Positions 24,501 to 38,304 of a stretch of DNA of 64,000 bases are shown here, in pieces. Source of the stretch: Paralvinella palmiformis. Its lineage: Eukaryota > Annelida > Polychaeta > Terebellida > Alvinellidae. The stretch spans positions 124,001 through 188,000 of the forward strand of contig JAODUP010000148.1 of the NCBI GenBank assembly GCA_025642065.1. Reading direction: 5' to 3'. The stretch's first letter is position 1, and the number at the start of each line of letters is the position of its first letter. A program made the position numbers and the translations under genes. A model generated the notes under the pieces. The model saw only the letters and a program-made list of their open reading frames with translations. It did no database searches and was not told where the DNA came from.

Positions 24501-26850
24501 GATGTTGTCATTCATCATCGGGAATGGAGTCGGTGTAGCATTTCAGCGTTAGTGCTTGATGATTTAGCGCCAACTAATTCCGTCATTTGTTGTTCAGCAT
24601 TGTCAAGATTGTATTTAGTCTTTCTCAGTTCGCCTGTTGTGGTAATCGTTTTTTTTCTTTTGGTTGGTATGTTGAGTTGTGTTTGCTGCAGCCGAGCAGG
24701 TTTCGAACAGGATGGATAAACGATGTCCATTGCCTCGATCTGGCCACGGCTGGTAGTTTGTTTTGGAGGCCCTACTCGATGCTCGTAGCGGGCTTTTTCG
24801 CATCTCGTTGTCCTCGTCTGTACATAGGCACGATGTTTCACGTGGGGCGGGCCGGACGTTTGCCGTTTTAGCACCAGTTTACTATGGGCCTGTTGGCGGC
24901 AGGTCTCACTTTGTGGCTGAAACATCCCTCGGTTTCGTTCGTCTGGATTGATTTATTCTGTCGTAATGGCGACACTTTGTTTGAAGTTTGTTTTCTCTCC
25001 CGAAGTTTGTTCGTTTTTATTGTTCTTTCGTCACCGGCGTACCGTTATTTTGAGTGTTTGATATTCTGCTTGAACTTGGTTATGCCCTTCAACAGTTCGT
25101 CCTTACCGACACATTGACACATTCGGTGGTTTCCTTTCAGCTTGGTGATGACGCACGCAAGTTTACCAAGACTGCACACATAATAATATGGTTTCTAAGG
25201 ATCTAGCTAAGCTCGAGTGATTGATACCTACATATATATATATATATATATGTATAATGTTTGTGTGTGGGTTTCTTTTAAAAACCTAATGCAATGCCAA
25301 CAGAATTGTACATTGACTGTGATATTGGTGGAGTACTATGTTGTAAACTGTTGCCGTTTTGCGTTGTTTCAAAGTTTATCTTCAACAGTTAATCTGGTCA
25401 TGAGTTGTAATTACATGTTTCGTGTGCCGATGACGCTTCCGCGGTGATGCGATGACACTTGAAGATGATGCCTTTCAGAAAATACTCCTGCCTGTATTAA
25501 TGGGAATAGAAAATCGTTTTAAGAATGCTTTCTTCATCGGGTGATCGAACGCCACAACTGTAAATTTATTTGTTTGCCTAGTGGACCGGTCATTAGAAAA
25601 GGATGGGCTACTCCACTAGGGACTAGGGTATTGGCTCATGTAACCGCGAGGGGGTACCCGGGAATCTAGCCCCACCCATTGAGCAGACGTTTTTCCGGAG
25701 TCTGTCGTGTGGAAGCAAACATTAGATTGGATCGCACGAATTGTTCCTGAGCAGTTCTCCGCACTAGATTTGTAAATATGAACATTGTTGCACTGCAGTG
25801 ATTCGTTGTTGACGACCGTGTGAACGTTCGGTGGATTGCAAGTGTACGATTTAGGTTGCCTGAAACACCGAACATTTTTTTCTTCGGGTAGATGTTGCTG
25901 CTTGTTGTTCTTGGATAGATAGGGTATAAACATGGATCAACCACTGTGTGGTTTATTATGTGATTGCGCAACGCTGGCCGGGGAGGTGGGGGGTCGTTGC
26001 TCGGAAGCGGAGGAAGAAATTGTTCGCGATTAGCGATGTAATCGACTTGCCAGTTCACGATCCCGAACGTGGCTGGTCGGCTACAGTTATCCGCCTGCAA
26101 CGAGCTGACCCTTCCTTGGCATAGCTAGTGATCCAGATGTGTGTATGTATGGTGCGTGGTTGGATAAATTCGCTGGAACCGGTGTGCAACTGTGGCGGAT
26201 GTGTATTTACTTGTATAATATGTACCTGCGTGTGTGTGTGTGTGTGTGTGCGCGCGCGCGCGCATAACAACATCGGCCTTGTCATCTTCGCTATCTGTAC
26301 AGAGCATAAATCATTCGTAGAATTGTAGTTTTATTTTTTAAATGGTTAGCATCAGCTGGTTTAAAGAAAAGACTGTCAGAGAGGATAGGATGGTGGTCAG
26401 TCATTGTGATGGCGTGGCAGATTTGGCATTAATTTTGTGTAAGAATTGCTCGTCTGATGTGGGGAGAAGGCGCTTGAGCCTCTCTCTCTCTCTCTGTGTG
26501 TGCTTGTGTCCGTATCTGTGCACATACATGTGTTTGTATATGCGTGCGTATATATGTATGGGGGGGTTGGTTCGGCCTTCACCCCTCGTCAGTGTAGCTA
26601 TTCGGGTGCCTTCATACGCTAGCCGTTTCATGTGACGACGTGGTTGTATCGGCGTGCTCGTTTGCCAAATTATTATAGGGTCTTGTTATGATTTTGTTGT
26701 TAAATTTGCCTTAATGCAAACAAAGTTTATTTTTGTTGACTTTGAACACACTATACGATTGGTTTGAGGGCAGTAATTACCGAGCAAGTGAATAAATACT
26801 GTTGAAACTGCTCCGATTGTTATTTTGTGTGCGTGTGAATTTTAATCGTC
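24501..26850. other. Noncoding, nothing recognised
   Basis: Many short overlapping frames on both strands but no domain, splice structure or repeat family. A (TG)n(CG)n tract lies at 26229-26263. Confidence 0.4.
26229..26263. repeat. (TG)n(CG)n alternating purine-pyrimidine tract
   Basis: A GT run passes directly into a CG run. Such a sequence can adopt Z-DNA; that is established for the repeat type, not shown here. Confidence 0.85.
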
Positions 26851-28700
26851 TGCCGGATGCAGCCACCAAAATGGCCGCTAGTTTTACACGAGAACGGCTA
26901 AAATAATTAATTTCGCCGCCTGCCTCCTCGGCACAACTCCTCGTTTTGTTAATTAACAATGACGCATCTTGTCTTAGCCGACCGCCGCTCTTATCAGTTA
27001 ACTTAATTTTACTTCATTTTTTAACCTATGCCATATAACTAAACTAGACCCAAATCGAAAGTTTAACCCCTCGACGAGTTTGGAGGAAGGGGCCTGTTCT
27101 GTGGCCGGATAACAGGTCGAAAGGGTCGGATAATAGGATTTGGCTGTAAAGGGTCTTATCACCAGCCATCAGCATGTCGCACACACCAGAACAAGGTTAT
27201 CATTTATCAGTAGATAACGCCCTCTGGTGACATGTATATATCATAAGTAGGCTGATCTTCACGAGGAAGGGTTGTCGGAGAACGAGAGGTGAGGGGGGGG
27301 GATTTTTGGTTTCCATTCCTTTTCAACAGGACCGTTTACCCGTTTATAACTGGCATCTGACAGTTTACGTCACAAATGTCACCTTTCGCGGAACCCTTTC
27401 CCGATGACCCGTACTTAACCTCGAACTAGACCGGGTCTTATAATTGAACGGTTTCCGTATATTTTATGAGCGGCGATTCGACTTCGATTTCGCGGCTGCT
27501 GGCGATGCTAGTGTATATTTCAGCGCCGTTGTCAGCGCGCGAGACATCGTGCAATTAGCGCGCTAATGGCGGGCGATGATTCTTAGCCCGGTGTTTATAA
27601 TTAATGTCTGCCACTCGAAGACGATCTAAACAAAAACTGGCCGACAATTGCCAGACTCTTAATTAGCGTCGCTCTGTTTAGAGCGCCGGCTGGCTGGCTG
27701 TGGCTGGATGATACACCTTCCGGATGCTGCCAGACAAGGACGTTCATTAACTGTCTCGGGGCCGAATGACCGGGCGAGAGGCGTGGCATACGGACGGGAT
27801 TGGATGTTAGCCGGTGGCTCACCCAACCGGGACGATCGGTCTGTCCGGATCGCTGCTGATGGACTCGTCGTAAACGACGGTGGATCGTGTGTATAAAAAA
27901 TAGACACGTGTCATCGGGTGCGGGCACTTTTTCTTGACTGATGTCATCTCACCGACGTTTTCGTGGCTTTTATTTACTCTGAAAACGAAATAGGTTTTCT
28001 TAAACCACCATCGCAAGACCAATTATAGGCAGATTTAGTTTCGAATTTCTCGGCCCGAATTGGGGGGGGGGGGGTATTTCCCTTTCAAAATGCACGCAGA
28101 CGAAATGAATTCGTCGACGGAGACACTGGACGGGACGTGTACGCTTCCTGTCAATGAAAAGCACCCGGCGAACACAGCCGTCGCCCGCATTTTGGCGTTC
28201 AGCGACACACGCCAGCAAGTCCTCGCCAGCACCATCCGCCGACCATAGCCACCAGGGCCGGTGTTAAATGCGTCCGATTTAGCGCGGACAGCCCAGCCTA
28301 CGCGCCATAATTACCTTAGTTTAGGCCCGCACGACTGATGACTCAGACTAGGCGTAAAACTTATCTCCTCGGCGTGGAAATGCTCCGAAAGTCGTCTTCA
28401 CAACAAACACAGCGCGCGTTCAGAGAATTTCTTGGTATGTAAGAATCCTCCATGGACCCCCCCCCCGGCACACCCCACCGTCACCACTCTTCAGGCGATT
28501 CCCACGATCATTAGAGACTCGCCTACATATGTTTTCCTACGTAAACAGTGACACGTGACTCGATTTTTCCGCGGTCTCCGGAACACAATCCGGATTAGAC
28601 GCTTTCTCCTGGGAAGTCGCTCGGCCGGTGACGGCAGGAAGCCGAGAAAGTGCTCGTGGTTTGTAAACTTAATGAAGGCGAATAATAAATAAACCGATTT
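26850..28700. promoter_or_regulatory. Candidate long-range regulatory block with homeodomain-type and AP-1-type sites
   Basis: Noncoding, GC-richer than its flanks and dense in motif-like words. There is a perfect palindrome ATTAGCGCGCTAAT at 27554-27567 (two facing ATTA cores), a TTAATTAAC block near 26949 and TGATGACTCAG at 28337-28347 (TGACTCA, AP-1 core). Low simple-repeat content and absence of SINEs fit constrained regulatory DNA in a gene desert. No conservation test was possible. Confidence 0.35.
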
Positions 28701-31700
28701 ATTTCCGATCGATTTAACCCGGGAACCTCGTCAAGTGCGCTCAGTTGTCTAAGTGTTGCCGGAGGCTCTCTTTATAAGCCAAGACAGGCTTTACAACCGC
28801 CAATTCGTAGCCGCTGACAATGCTTCTGACATCCCTATATCAATATTACTGTCATTACGGGGCACTTAATATCATATTTATTTATGGGGGGAAAAGCAGG
28901 TAAAATCTTACATACTCGAATGCGATATTTATAACTCACTTAACTATGGCGACGCGTTGGAAGGAACGAGCGCCCCCTAGTGCCACGTCAACTGGGGGCT
29001 GGTATGTTGATATGGTATCGAATTGTAATCTTGTTTTCCTTAATGCGTACATATCGTATACATATTGGTTATAGTTTTGCTTAGGTTTCGGGGGAGGGGG
29101 GCGTCGTTTCTCGTCTAAATTTCGGATTTTCTCACATCAACTTTCCTTCGTTCACCGTCCCAAAACCCGATGGCGCCTAATTTGGCAGATCGTCTGCTCG
29201 CAACTACTTCGAATTCGACACCACACACGCCTACATGAACATCGACGCTTAAATGTTCGAACAATCTCTCGATTGTTCTGGCAAAGAATTAGCAAAAACT
29301 GTACAGGCCTTTCAGCGAATACTATAAATTTTTTCGCTCACCTACGATTTCGCGGTGGGGTGGGGTGTGCAGATGACAGACTGAGAAAAATCGAGGAGAA
29401 AATTACAACCATCAGCAAACACAACAACAATCATCCACTCACCAACCCCGGATTAAAAAAAAAGTTATGAAACATGTCGGCCAAAGCATGGCAAGCGCCC
29501 GGCGAAACCTGCATTTTGGACAGGAAAACATAGGAGAGTTCACGCCCCAGAAATCCGAGACCTCGGACCAGTTTTTCCTAGAAGACAACGAGCGCGAGAG
29601 AAAATGGCGCCGAATCCGAGCCGGCTGCCACCGGCTCCTGAAGGAATCCAGAACAGGTTGATCGGATCCTTACTGTCACAGCGGGGTCACTTCTCGGGTC
29701 ATATCGCTTCTCTGCCGGGTCACAGGTCAACGATCCGAGGCTGAGTGCGATGTCCTGGGAATTGTGCGCCGGCGTGCCGGGATCGTGCGCCTGTGATCCA
29801 GATTTTCCCAGGAATCTCGGTTGACTCTCGAAGGGGCGACACCCGAGGCCAAAAAACTGCCTGGAAGTCGTGTGTTGTGGCACTTCTGTGCACTAAATCT
29901 ACAATATTCGATAGGTAGGTTGTTTAGAAGAAACGAGTATATGTGCGCGTATACACACTGTACCTTGTATGTATAGGGACGCAGTATTCTGTGTAGGATA
30001 TGGGGCTTAGTTGGTGGGTCCACGGGGGATGGATGGACGAATATCTACCAGTAAATATAACACATGTTTCATATACAGCCATCGTGCTTAAGGAAGGAGG
30101 GTTTCACCCCTAGCTTCTCCGGGATCTACGCCACTGTTGTAGCTGGAGGTGCGTGCGTAAGTGCAAGCGGTAATTATGGTAAGAAAGAAAACACGGTATA
30201 CAGTGTGTGTGTGTGTGTGTGAGTGCGTGCGTGCGTCATTTCACACAACACCCGTTGGCCTGGATCAAAATTCGGAACTGAAATTTATGAAATCCGATCT
30301 CTCTGACGAAAGATGCGTGACCCCTTCCAGAAAGACATCGGCGTAGATCAGTTCAACCCAAAAGGCACCCATAACGGCGTAAAATAATCTTTATCGACTG
30401 CGCCCCCTATCGCGTGTCTCAATAATGAAACCCCCCCAGACTATCATTAGTCTAAACGTACAAGGTTACTTTTTGGGGATCAGGACGGAAACTTCGCCCT
30501 GGGGTCAGAAAACTTAACGAAGCGTCAAAATCGCTGTTTGCTCTCCGAATTTTCGCACTTGAGATTGGGGTCAGCGAGATCAGGCCGAGATTTCTTGGAT
30601 GCCAACGACTATCACAGGTCGACCTGCCATGCGGCGTACTGTGCGAGTGTTTGTATGGGGTTATTTGACGTCATCTGGTTCCAAGATGTGACGAGCCTTT
30701 CTCAGCAACTTGTTGCTGGTGGGAAAAGGTTATATCCGCCTTCGTGAAAGATTCATCAAAACACGGGGCTTTCCACTGAATTTCGGAAGGTGAGGGGGGG
30801 GGAAATATTTATGTATGCTCGTGGGGGTGTTCCGGTAATACGGCTAATGTTGGGAACGGGCTGGTACTGCGTTCCGGATCGTCGATCCAGGTGGCCCAAC
30901 GGTCGGATATGTGCTTCTGGCAAATTTAAATCGATCCTGAATCGTGAGTTCACAAGAAAAATCGCCTTCGTCGCTAACAGGGTTCGCTCTGTGCTTTGCG
31001 TAATATACATTGACTTTATTACCCTGTACTCATTTACATAAACAAGACGCCATCCCCCACAAAGTTTCCATACACATAATGGCTGTATTTCCTGGGTGTG
31101 AACGCACTAACAGATTGCAGAGAAATGCCGCGGAGAAACGCAGCATTTCATCCAAACCAGAGAATGTATCATCGGCTGAAAATGTATGCTTTTGTAATTC
31201 GTGAAGTTTTATCTGTGGTTGTTTTCGGCGTTTTAAGGAGCGCTCGTTTCCTGGCTCGGGTCGGTTCGGTATGTTATAAGACGCCGTGTTGTAGCGGTGG
31301 AAAGTAACACCTGTTTTCCGGCGTTTCGGAGCCCTTATCTGACAAGGATGACCTATCTTCGAGATAGGAGATCGTGTCAGATATAATACCTGGCGAGTGG
31401 TGTCCGTCGTGTTTTTTTTTTTTACTATTAAACCGGTCATTAATCGGCAAAGTGCACGCGCGCGCGCATACACACGCGCAGGAAAACACACATGCACAAG
31501 CACACGAATGGACGAACACGCACGCGCTCGGCATGTACAACGAACACGATATGCTGCAACATTAATACACAAAATAACGGTCTCTCCTTTGAAAAATTAA
31601 TCACATACAAGTTTCTGGGCATCAAACGATCACCGCGGATACTGCCTAGAACATCAAGGGTTGGCCCTTAGACTAAAGAAATATGTTAGGTGCGCAAACG

Positions 31701-33060
31701 GGAGGGGGCGGTCTTGTTGTAGCCCCTATTTTTCTGTAGATTCCAGCTGAACGAGGTCAGCGCAAAGACAACCGAACTCGCCAAGAGGGCGTTGAAACCG
31801 AGGGCGGGGGGACGTCCAGATACGAGGCCCAAGGGATAATGGGTTGGACAAGATTTTTGTTCAATGGGGTTTCGTCTTCTCCGTGTCGGCCATAGAACAA
31901 AACAGGAAACTGGCCCCGGTCATTGTGTGCCATAAGACGACTTTGTCGAGGACGCGTAAAAACAAAAATAAGCCGGTTATCGTCTGCTGGCGCGGTTCAA
32001 ATGTGACTCTAAGGTCAGGTGGTGGACGATGTTGGATGGACCACTTCCTCCCATTAGACAGCCCTCTATACGAAGCCATATGGCTTCTAGCTGACGGTTA
32101 CTAACCCCGTCATTAAATGGTGGTAGTGATTGACCTTTGGAGAGGTCGGCGAGGGGGTGTTTTACTTAATGTCCCGATATGCCATTTAATACCTCCATTC
32201 TGGTGTGATGGGTTAATTATCGCAAACTGTTATCAGAAAAAAGAGAGACGGGGGGGGGGAAAGAGAATTTTCAGGAGATAGGGGTAACTCACTCATTGAC
32301 AACACAAACGATGATGATAATAATGCAATTTTAATAAGTTACCAACATGGAATTAATCTATTGCTTTCCGTTCTGCAAATTCTGTAACAATATAAATAAC
32401 AAGTGATGACGTCACTGCGTTGAGAACAGAAAACGTTATTACGGGTTTCTTCTCAAAATCTATTTAATTTCCGTTTACAATCGCTTCTTTATCGAGCTAA
32501 GCTTGGACTAGATGTCAGCTCGCTACCATTTATCATCAATCCATTCTCAAACGACTCTGTGTGTTTTTACAATGAACAATGTGAATCGCCATTGTTGTCG
32601 TCGTCACAATCATCACCATCATCATCATCATAACAATAATTGTTAAATATCTTGTAATTTTTATCTAGCATATCTTTAAATACCTAGATATACACTGTAT
32701 ATTATTTCTTTTGAATGACAATCGCTGGTAAAGATCCTTCATTAAATATTCGCTACTATAATAATAATATTATTATTATTTATTGTCATTATTAGTTCGA
32801 GTATAGAGCGCTAGAAGGAGCCATCATCAAAGGGGCTAAAGCCAGTCGGCGGCATACCTTCCCAGCACGCCTCGGCCGAACTGGGGTATTTGAAGTATTT
32901 TCTCAGGTGATTTTCGCGCCGATTCTCTCACTATCTCGTCGACCGGGCACGGCGTGTAGTAGATCTGCCGATGATGACCGCAGCAACAAGTGGACGGGAA
33001 GCGAAACGCATTCCAAGGTCCGGTCGGCCAGTCGAGCCCGAGAGCCCGGCTAAATATAAC
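28701..33060. other. Noncoding, nothing recognised
   Basis: No exon, RNA gene or known repeat family seen. It contains long G runs at 30794-30802 and 32250-32259 and a CG/CA alternating run near 31456-31476. Overlapping minus-strand frames at 31030-31625 are driven by the CA repeat and look spurious. Confidence 0.4.
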
Positions 33061-33094
33061 CGTTTTGGCGGGAAAACGGACCGACTCCGCGCCG

Positions 33095-33223
33095 AGCCTA
33101 TAATAGGTTCGTGACCCCGTGAAATGTCAGGAATGTCAAGTGTCAGCAGCGACAGGTAGACAGACACCTAACAGGTAGTCAGTCGGTCGGTCGGTCGGCG
33201 TGCGGCGACGACGGCTGCTACAG
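33095..33223 (+). promoter_or_regulatory. Possible noncoding first exon and promoter, perhaps of the eleven-finger gene
   Basis: A TATA-like CTATAATAGG (33098-33107) is followed by about 115 bp of GC-rich sequence with a (GGTC)n run, ending at a good donor CTACAG|GTGAGA (GT at 33224). The next strong plus-strand acceptor in a suitable place is at 43761, in front of the large zinc-finger exon. Linking them would need a 10.5-kb intron. Inference; a transcript would settle it. Confidence 0.3.
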
Positions 33224-34112
33224 GTGAGATACGGGGTGTCGCGTTGGCGAACCCACTCGCCCGTCGACACACACCCACGTGACACCTCATAGGTAAAGGG
33301 TCGACCAAAAAATGGGTGGTAGTTTTATAGGAAAATAAACACCGGCTCCGTCTTCCAGACGAACAGGCATGCTTAATGGACGCCGGAAACGCGGGTCGGG
33401 GGCGAATTGGGCGGCCGTTTCGAATGAAATCCCCCGTATTTTGAGATAATATAAAAATATCGTAGGTATTGTAATGTCAGACAAGCCCATATTGAATGGC
33501 ACGTTCTGTTTTAAAGATAAACATGCATTTCTTGAATAAATGAAATATTCTGTCTTACCTGGTGATAAAACTTCTTGTTCTAATATTTAATATCACCGAA
33601 TGATAAAAGATTGTTTGTCAAAGCGCTTAGAACACCTCAGATCGTGTTTACCGATATCCAAACGTTATAGGAGAATACCAGATATTTTAAGCTTTATATT
33701 AAAAAATATCTTCCTCAACAACAAAAAATTGCCGTTTGCGGTTCTGATCGAAATCGAGAGATTGGGGATGGGGGGGGGGTGCTCCATCTGATGTTTTGTT
33801 TCGTGTCAAGAACGCCGTGCAATCACACGCATACACTACACAAATCCCAAAAGAAAGGCATTCCTGCCTAGAATTGTTAACAATGTCGAAAATTGGCGCG
33901 TAAATGTTGAAACAGCCCTTAGATAAATGGTGACAAAAGAGGCCTCGGGCTAAACTAGGAGTGTTCTTACGGGCTGTTGCATCACGGAAATGCCATGAAG
34001 TGAATCGTAGCATGTCCACCGACAGTTAATATCTCTCTCTCTAAACTTGTGCCTCTGTGTTTGTCGGATATGATTAAAGGAAGCTCGTTCGAAAAAGCGC
34101 GCTATTTTTACG

Positions 34113-34156
34113 CCTCCTGACGTCACGGCGTTTACGCCCGGTGACGTCACAGGAGG
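34113..34156. promoter_or_regulatory. Inverted repeat with two full CRE palindromes
   Basis: TGACGTCA occurs at 34118-34125 and 34142-34149, set in a larger imperfect inverted repeat whose outer arms are CCTCCTG (34113-34119) and CAGGAGG (34150-34156). A third, one-mismatch site TGATGTCA lies at 34195-34202. TGACGTCA is the consensus for CREB/ATF bZIP dimers. The cluster lies about 900 bp downstream of the possible first exon. Confidence 0.5.
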
Positions 34157-34581
34157 TTAGCCAGCGCGACGTCTTGACTGGACGACGTAACCGGTGATGT
34201 CACGAGTTGCGTAATCGATTGGCCTATCTGTGCCGTAAGTCAAGCGTTCAGGCTCATGTCGACGACAAGCATCGATTGATTAATGAGCAACAGGGGATTG
34301 GAGGCACATGTTACGTGTGTATGTGGGGGGGGGGGTCTTAAACAGGTGTGCCCTTGGTCGGCTTGCGTTCAAGGTCACACGACCAGGGCGCTGATTGATC
34401 CGTTCTGCGAGGATGTTTCCTCCATTTTTAGGGATCCTCCGTTTTTAAGCGGCTATTTCTAATTGGTTTTCACACACACACACACACACACGTTAAACAT
34501 GACCCGCCTTCGGATAAGTAATCGTTTCTCTGTAAAATTATCCCCTGATGAATCCCTCAGACGCTTCACATACCAGTGCCT

Positions 34582-34622
<41 letters not shown>

Positions 34623-34630
34623 GGGGGGGG
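34582..34630. repeat. Compound (TA)n(GA)nG9 tract
   Basis: TA dinucleotides pass into GA dinucleotides and then nine consecutive G. Confidence 0.9.
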
Positions 34631-35159
34631 TTGTACGTCATGACGATCTGACACCCGGATGTACCATTGATTGTTACACCTATTTGATCACTTATGGTGA
34701 GAAGCTGATATTTTCAACCTATCGATTAGACGTCAACGAGAAGCGAACCTGGTTTTTTAAATAATCTTAGTTATTGATTTCCGAGCCGCCTCACCTCGGC
34801 CAGGAACGATACGCGTTAACGACCTGGCTTTGTTGCCGATCAATCGCTAGGACATTGGCTGTAATAATAAATAAATAGATTAATGCACCGATACACGCTT
34901 TATCGCCCTCATTAGCCAACATGGCTGACCATGACGGTTCAAGGACGCGGCAATAATATTACGCCGGTCGTATACAAACGTATTGGTCTCGGGATCCATT
35001 ATGTGAAAACCAACTGGTTAGCCTAATCGGAAGATATAGGTACCGCGCGCGCGCGCGCACACACACAGAGAGAGGAAACATTTAGACCAAAGTGGACAAA
35101 TTACCCACGTTGCTTGCCGTCAATATGTGTATCTTCTTGCTAGATGACTGGAACGTTAC

Positions 35160-35187
35160 GCTCTCTCTCTCTCTCTCTCTCTCTCTC
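35160..35187. repeat. (CT)n microsatellite
   Basis: Uninterrupted CT dinucleotides. Confidence 0.9.
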
Positions 35188-36150
35188 CTTTTAAACACCC
35201 AAAACATTTTCTGGACACATTCCAGCTGACTTCAATGCATAACTAAGGAGGAAATAGTTTGGCCAGCGCGCTTTTTTCTTTGTTCGGAGTAGTCAACGGA
35301 CACAAACATATATAGAGAGACACACACACACACACATATATATATATAAACACACACACACACGCAGACAGATAGACAGACATTTCTCTGTACATATTTG
35401 ATAAAGGGCTTTATTATATGACCTCTCTCTCCCTGTGAGTATTGGTAGTGGATGAGAATGCACTGGCACAGAAAATTAGAAATGGTGATTACAACATTCG
35501 GATGATTCATCAGGCATATACCATCTCTTTCATACGCACACTCACGTGCACGATGAGAGAACAATCGAGTCGTTTCTAAATCAACGGATAACGGCCAATA
35601 TCATCCTTATATCACATCATTGTTGGAGACTGTCAACGGCTTCATTCACAACAAGCTCACAACGGAGATGACAACATTTTTCAACGTTTACGTGTCCGCA
35701 CCTGAAGCGCGCGCACGCACACACACACACACAGCGTTCGCTTCATGGTATCAACGGTGTCCCTGAGGTATTCAAACTTGGCGGGTTTTAGATGAACATG
35801 GCCTAGAGTAAGATAAGTAGGGGGTGGATCGTGAGTTAGACTTTCTATATCATGTTTAAAGTCTCTCTCTCTTTCTCTCTAGCTGGCTGGTTCGCTCTCT
35901 CTCTCTCTCTCTGAAGTCGATGAGGTAGTTAAGTGTTCCGGCACCGCCCTCCATCCGGGCTGGACCAAACAAGTCTGTACAGTCAGTACAAAGAACGTTC
36001 TTAAAATATCCGCCATGAACAATGTTAATGTCCAGCTTTGTCCTAGACTAGGTAATACAGTACTCCACCCCCAACAACGGAAGCCCCACCAAACATTGCG
36101 ACTTTACTTCCTGTCAGTTGAAAGTCTCTTTCACAAACCCCTCCCCTCTG

Positions 36151-36184
<34 letters not shown>

Positions 36185-37506
36185 CCTTTGTAATGAACGA
36201 CGTTAAATATCTGACTGCTAAATTTATCCCCCTCACCAGTATTAATAAATTTTGGTCTTCCAGAATTCAGGTTTTCTCCAGTGAAACCCACGTTTACGTA
36301 TTCCCATTGCGCGTATTGTTTTGTACTTAAATCAAGCGAAGTGGTAAAAACTTAACCACACACACGCGCACGGGTTCGATCTACGCCACTTCCTGGACCA
36401 GCCATTCAAAGCCATCGTTCGTCAAATGGGGGCCATATGGCGAGAAATCGTGGTTGAATCGATTCCTATTCTCAGCTTTACCGTTGCTAGTTGTTTATTC
36501 TGGGCGGCTACAACTCCGCCATTAGGACACCTGTTAAGTCGGTCGAGTCGAGCGTTTTCGGAGAAATGTGTTTGCTTTCCGACAGATCAAAGCCTGCACA
36601 GTCGCCAAATTTTATTGTGGCCGCATACGACAATTACGAAACAGGCCGTTTCTCCTTCGATCAACGTCATTAGACGGCGCCACCCGTCAACCTTCGTGTA
36701 GGCGCTGCACGGTGTGCGTGTGTGGAAAGGGCTGTTTTTAATGAGTACTATGTGTGCAAAAAGGAGCCCGTAGCGTGTACTGGGCGTGCATAAATGGTGC
36801 TGAGAGCGAGCGTACAGGACGTGCAAAAAGAACTGATAGTGCTTACGGGAGGGGGGATTCATACTCTGTAGGTGGTATATTTGCATGTGCATCAAGGGTA
36901 GCCGATGATATACGTTGTACACTCGCTGATTGTGGGTCGTTTGTACAAGGATGGTAGAGGATAGCAAATAGAAGTATCGTATTTGGAAGGATGCAGTTAG
37001 TACAGCCAGTAGCCCCTTCGACAGCCGGCATCTAATAAATGGGGTCGAACATAACTGTTTCCCAGCTACCAATAAAAGGCTTCTGCCCGAGACACCCCCC
37101 CCCCCACCTCCATCTCCCGGATACAGTATTGCATGATGCGAAAGGATTGAAAAACAAAGACACCACGTGGGAGATATCTAGGTTTAAAAAATATTCAGTG
37201 TCTCACATAATTATAGTTCATAATTCATAAAGGGATTGCGGGAAATGGTGAATGAATGGACATATTGGTTATAAATGTTGAGCCAACACCATACCTTATC
37301 TCTAATGTTTGTCTATACGTTTCCTACACCTGTAGAAATTCTTACTTTTCCGTTTCATTTATTACTCATTCAAAATCTGGAGGGAAACTAGCTGACTGAT
37401 AAGACCTTTGTTATAACTATAAAGTAAACAAGAGGATATTTGCCTAGAATTTCCTGTTTCCGAATGACACTTGTTTGAGTACAGGAAACTATTATCTTAT
37501 AGGCGC

Positions 37507-37541
<35 letters not shown>
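37507..37541. repeat. (TA)n microsatellite
   Basis: Uninterrupted TA dinucleotides. Confidence 0.9.
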
Positions 37542-37542
<1 letters not shown>

Positions 37543-37978
37543 GGGGATGGTGATAGATTACACGTCTCCGTATGATAAGTCGCTTCTCCGGGTTCCAACT
37601 CCCACTAAAAACACACACACACACACACATCTGCAAGTCATAGTACATCTTGGAGATACAAGGTTTGATGTCTTTACATAAAGTTTTGGTAAATGCTATG
37701 ATTCAAGGACGATCTGATGGTCTTCACCTGACACCGATTAATTATTAATGGTGGGATAATAACATATGTGCAAGTTAATTGACATTATTATATTCGAACC
37801 GTTATAAACAAATCAGGGTGAACGAAGTGTGCATCATCAATGTAATCATAACGTTACGTGGATATTTTTCTGTCGGTAAAAATGTTACTAGTTTTTGTTT
37901 GTGTGCAAAACGCGAACTATGATCTGTGATCCCCACATTAACTGAAATGTTGTTGGTATTAATTATCACAGAATATAA

Positions 37979-37996
37979 TAATAATATATATATGTG

Positions 37997-38048
<52 letters not shown>

Positions 38049-38114
38049 GAGTTGTTCAAAGGGGTATATAATTATAATACATGAGTGAATACAACCTTTG
38101 TTATTTAATTAGAG

Positions 38115-38185
<71 letters not shown>

Positions 38186-38304
38186 TGTATACGATAAGAT
38201 AAGATAATAATAATAATAATAATGGCCGAAATGGTAGTTATTTTACGTGGTTTAGCTACTTCAAATGAGGAAGCTACGTCTAATGCAGTAAAATATATGA
38301 TCTG

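Larger units (their letters stand above)
34203..37205. other. Noncoding stretch with many simple repeats
   Basis: No gene seen. Tracts: (AC)n 34471-34490, (TA)n(GA)nG9 34582-34630, (CG)n(CA)n 35044-35066, (CT)n 35160-35187, (AC)n/(TA)n 35320-35362, (CT)n near 35864-35912 and (AC)n(TA)n 36152-36184. Confidence 0.45.

Noticed and set aside
31030..31625. Overlapping minus-strand frames up to 180 codons
   Set aside because: Composition is driven by the CA/CG alternating repeat, with Cys/Ala/Arg/Val periodicity. There is no domain, no splice signals and competing frames on both strands.
36587..37072. 161-codon minus-strand frame
   Set aside because: No recognisable motif, ordinary codon composition for noncoding DNA and an overlapping frame on the other strand.
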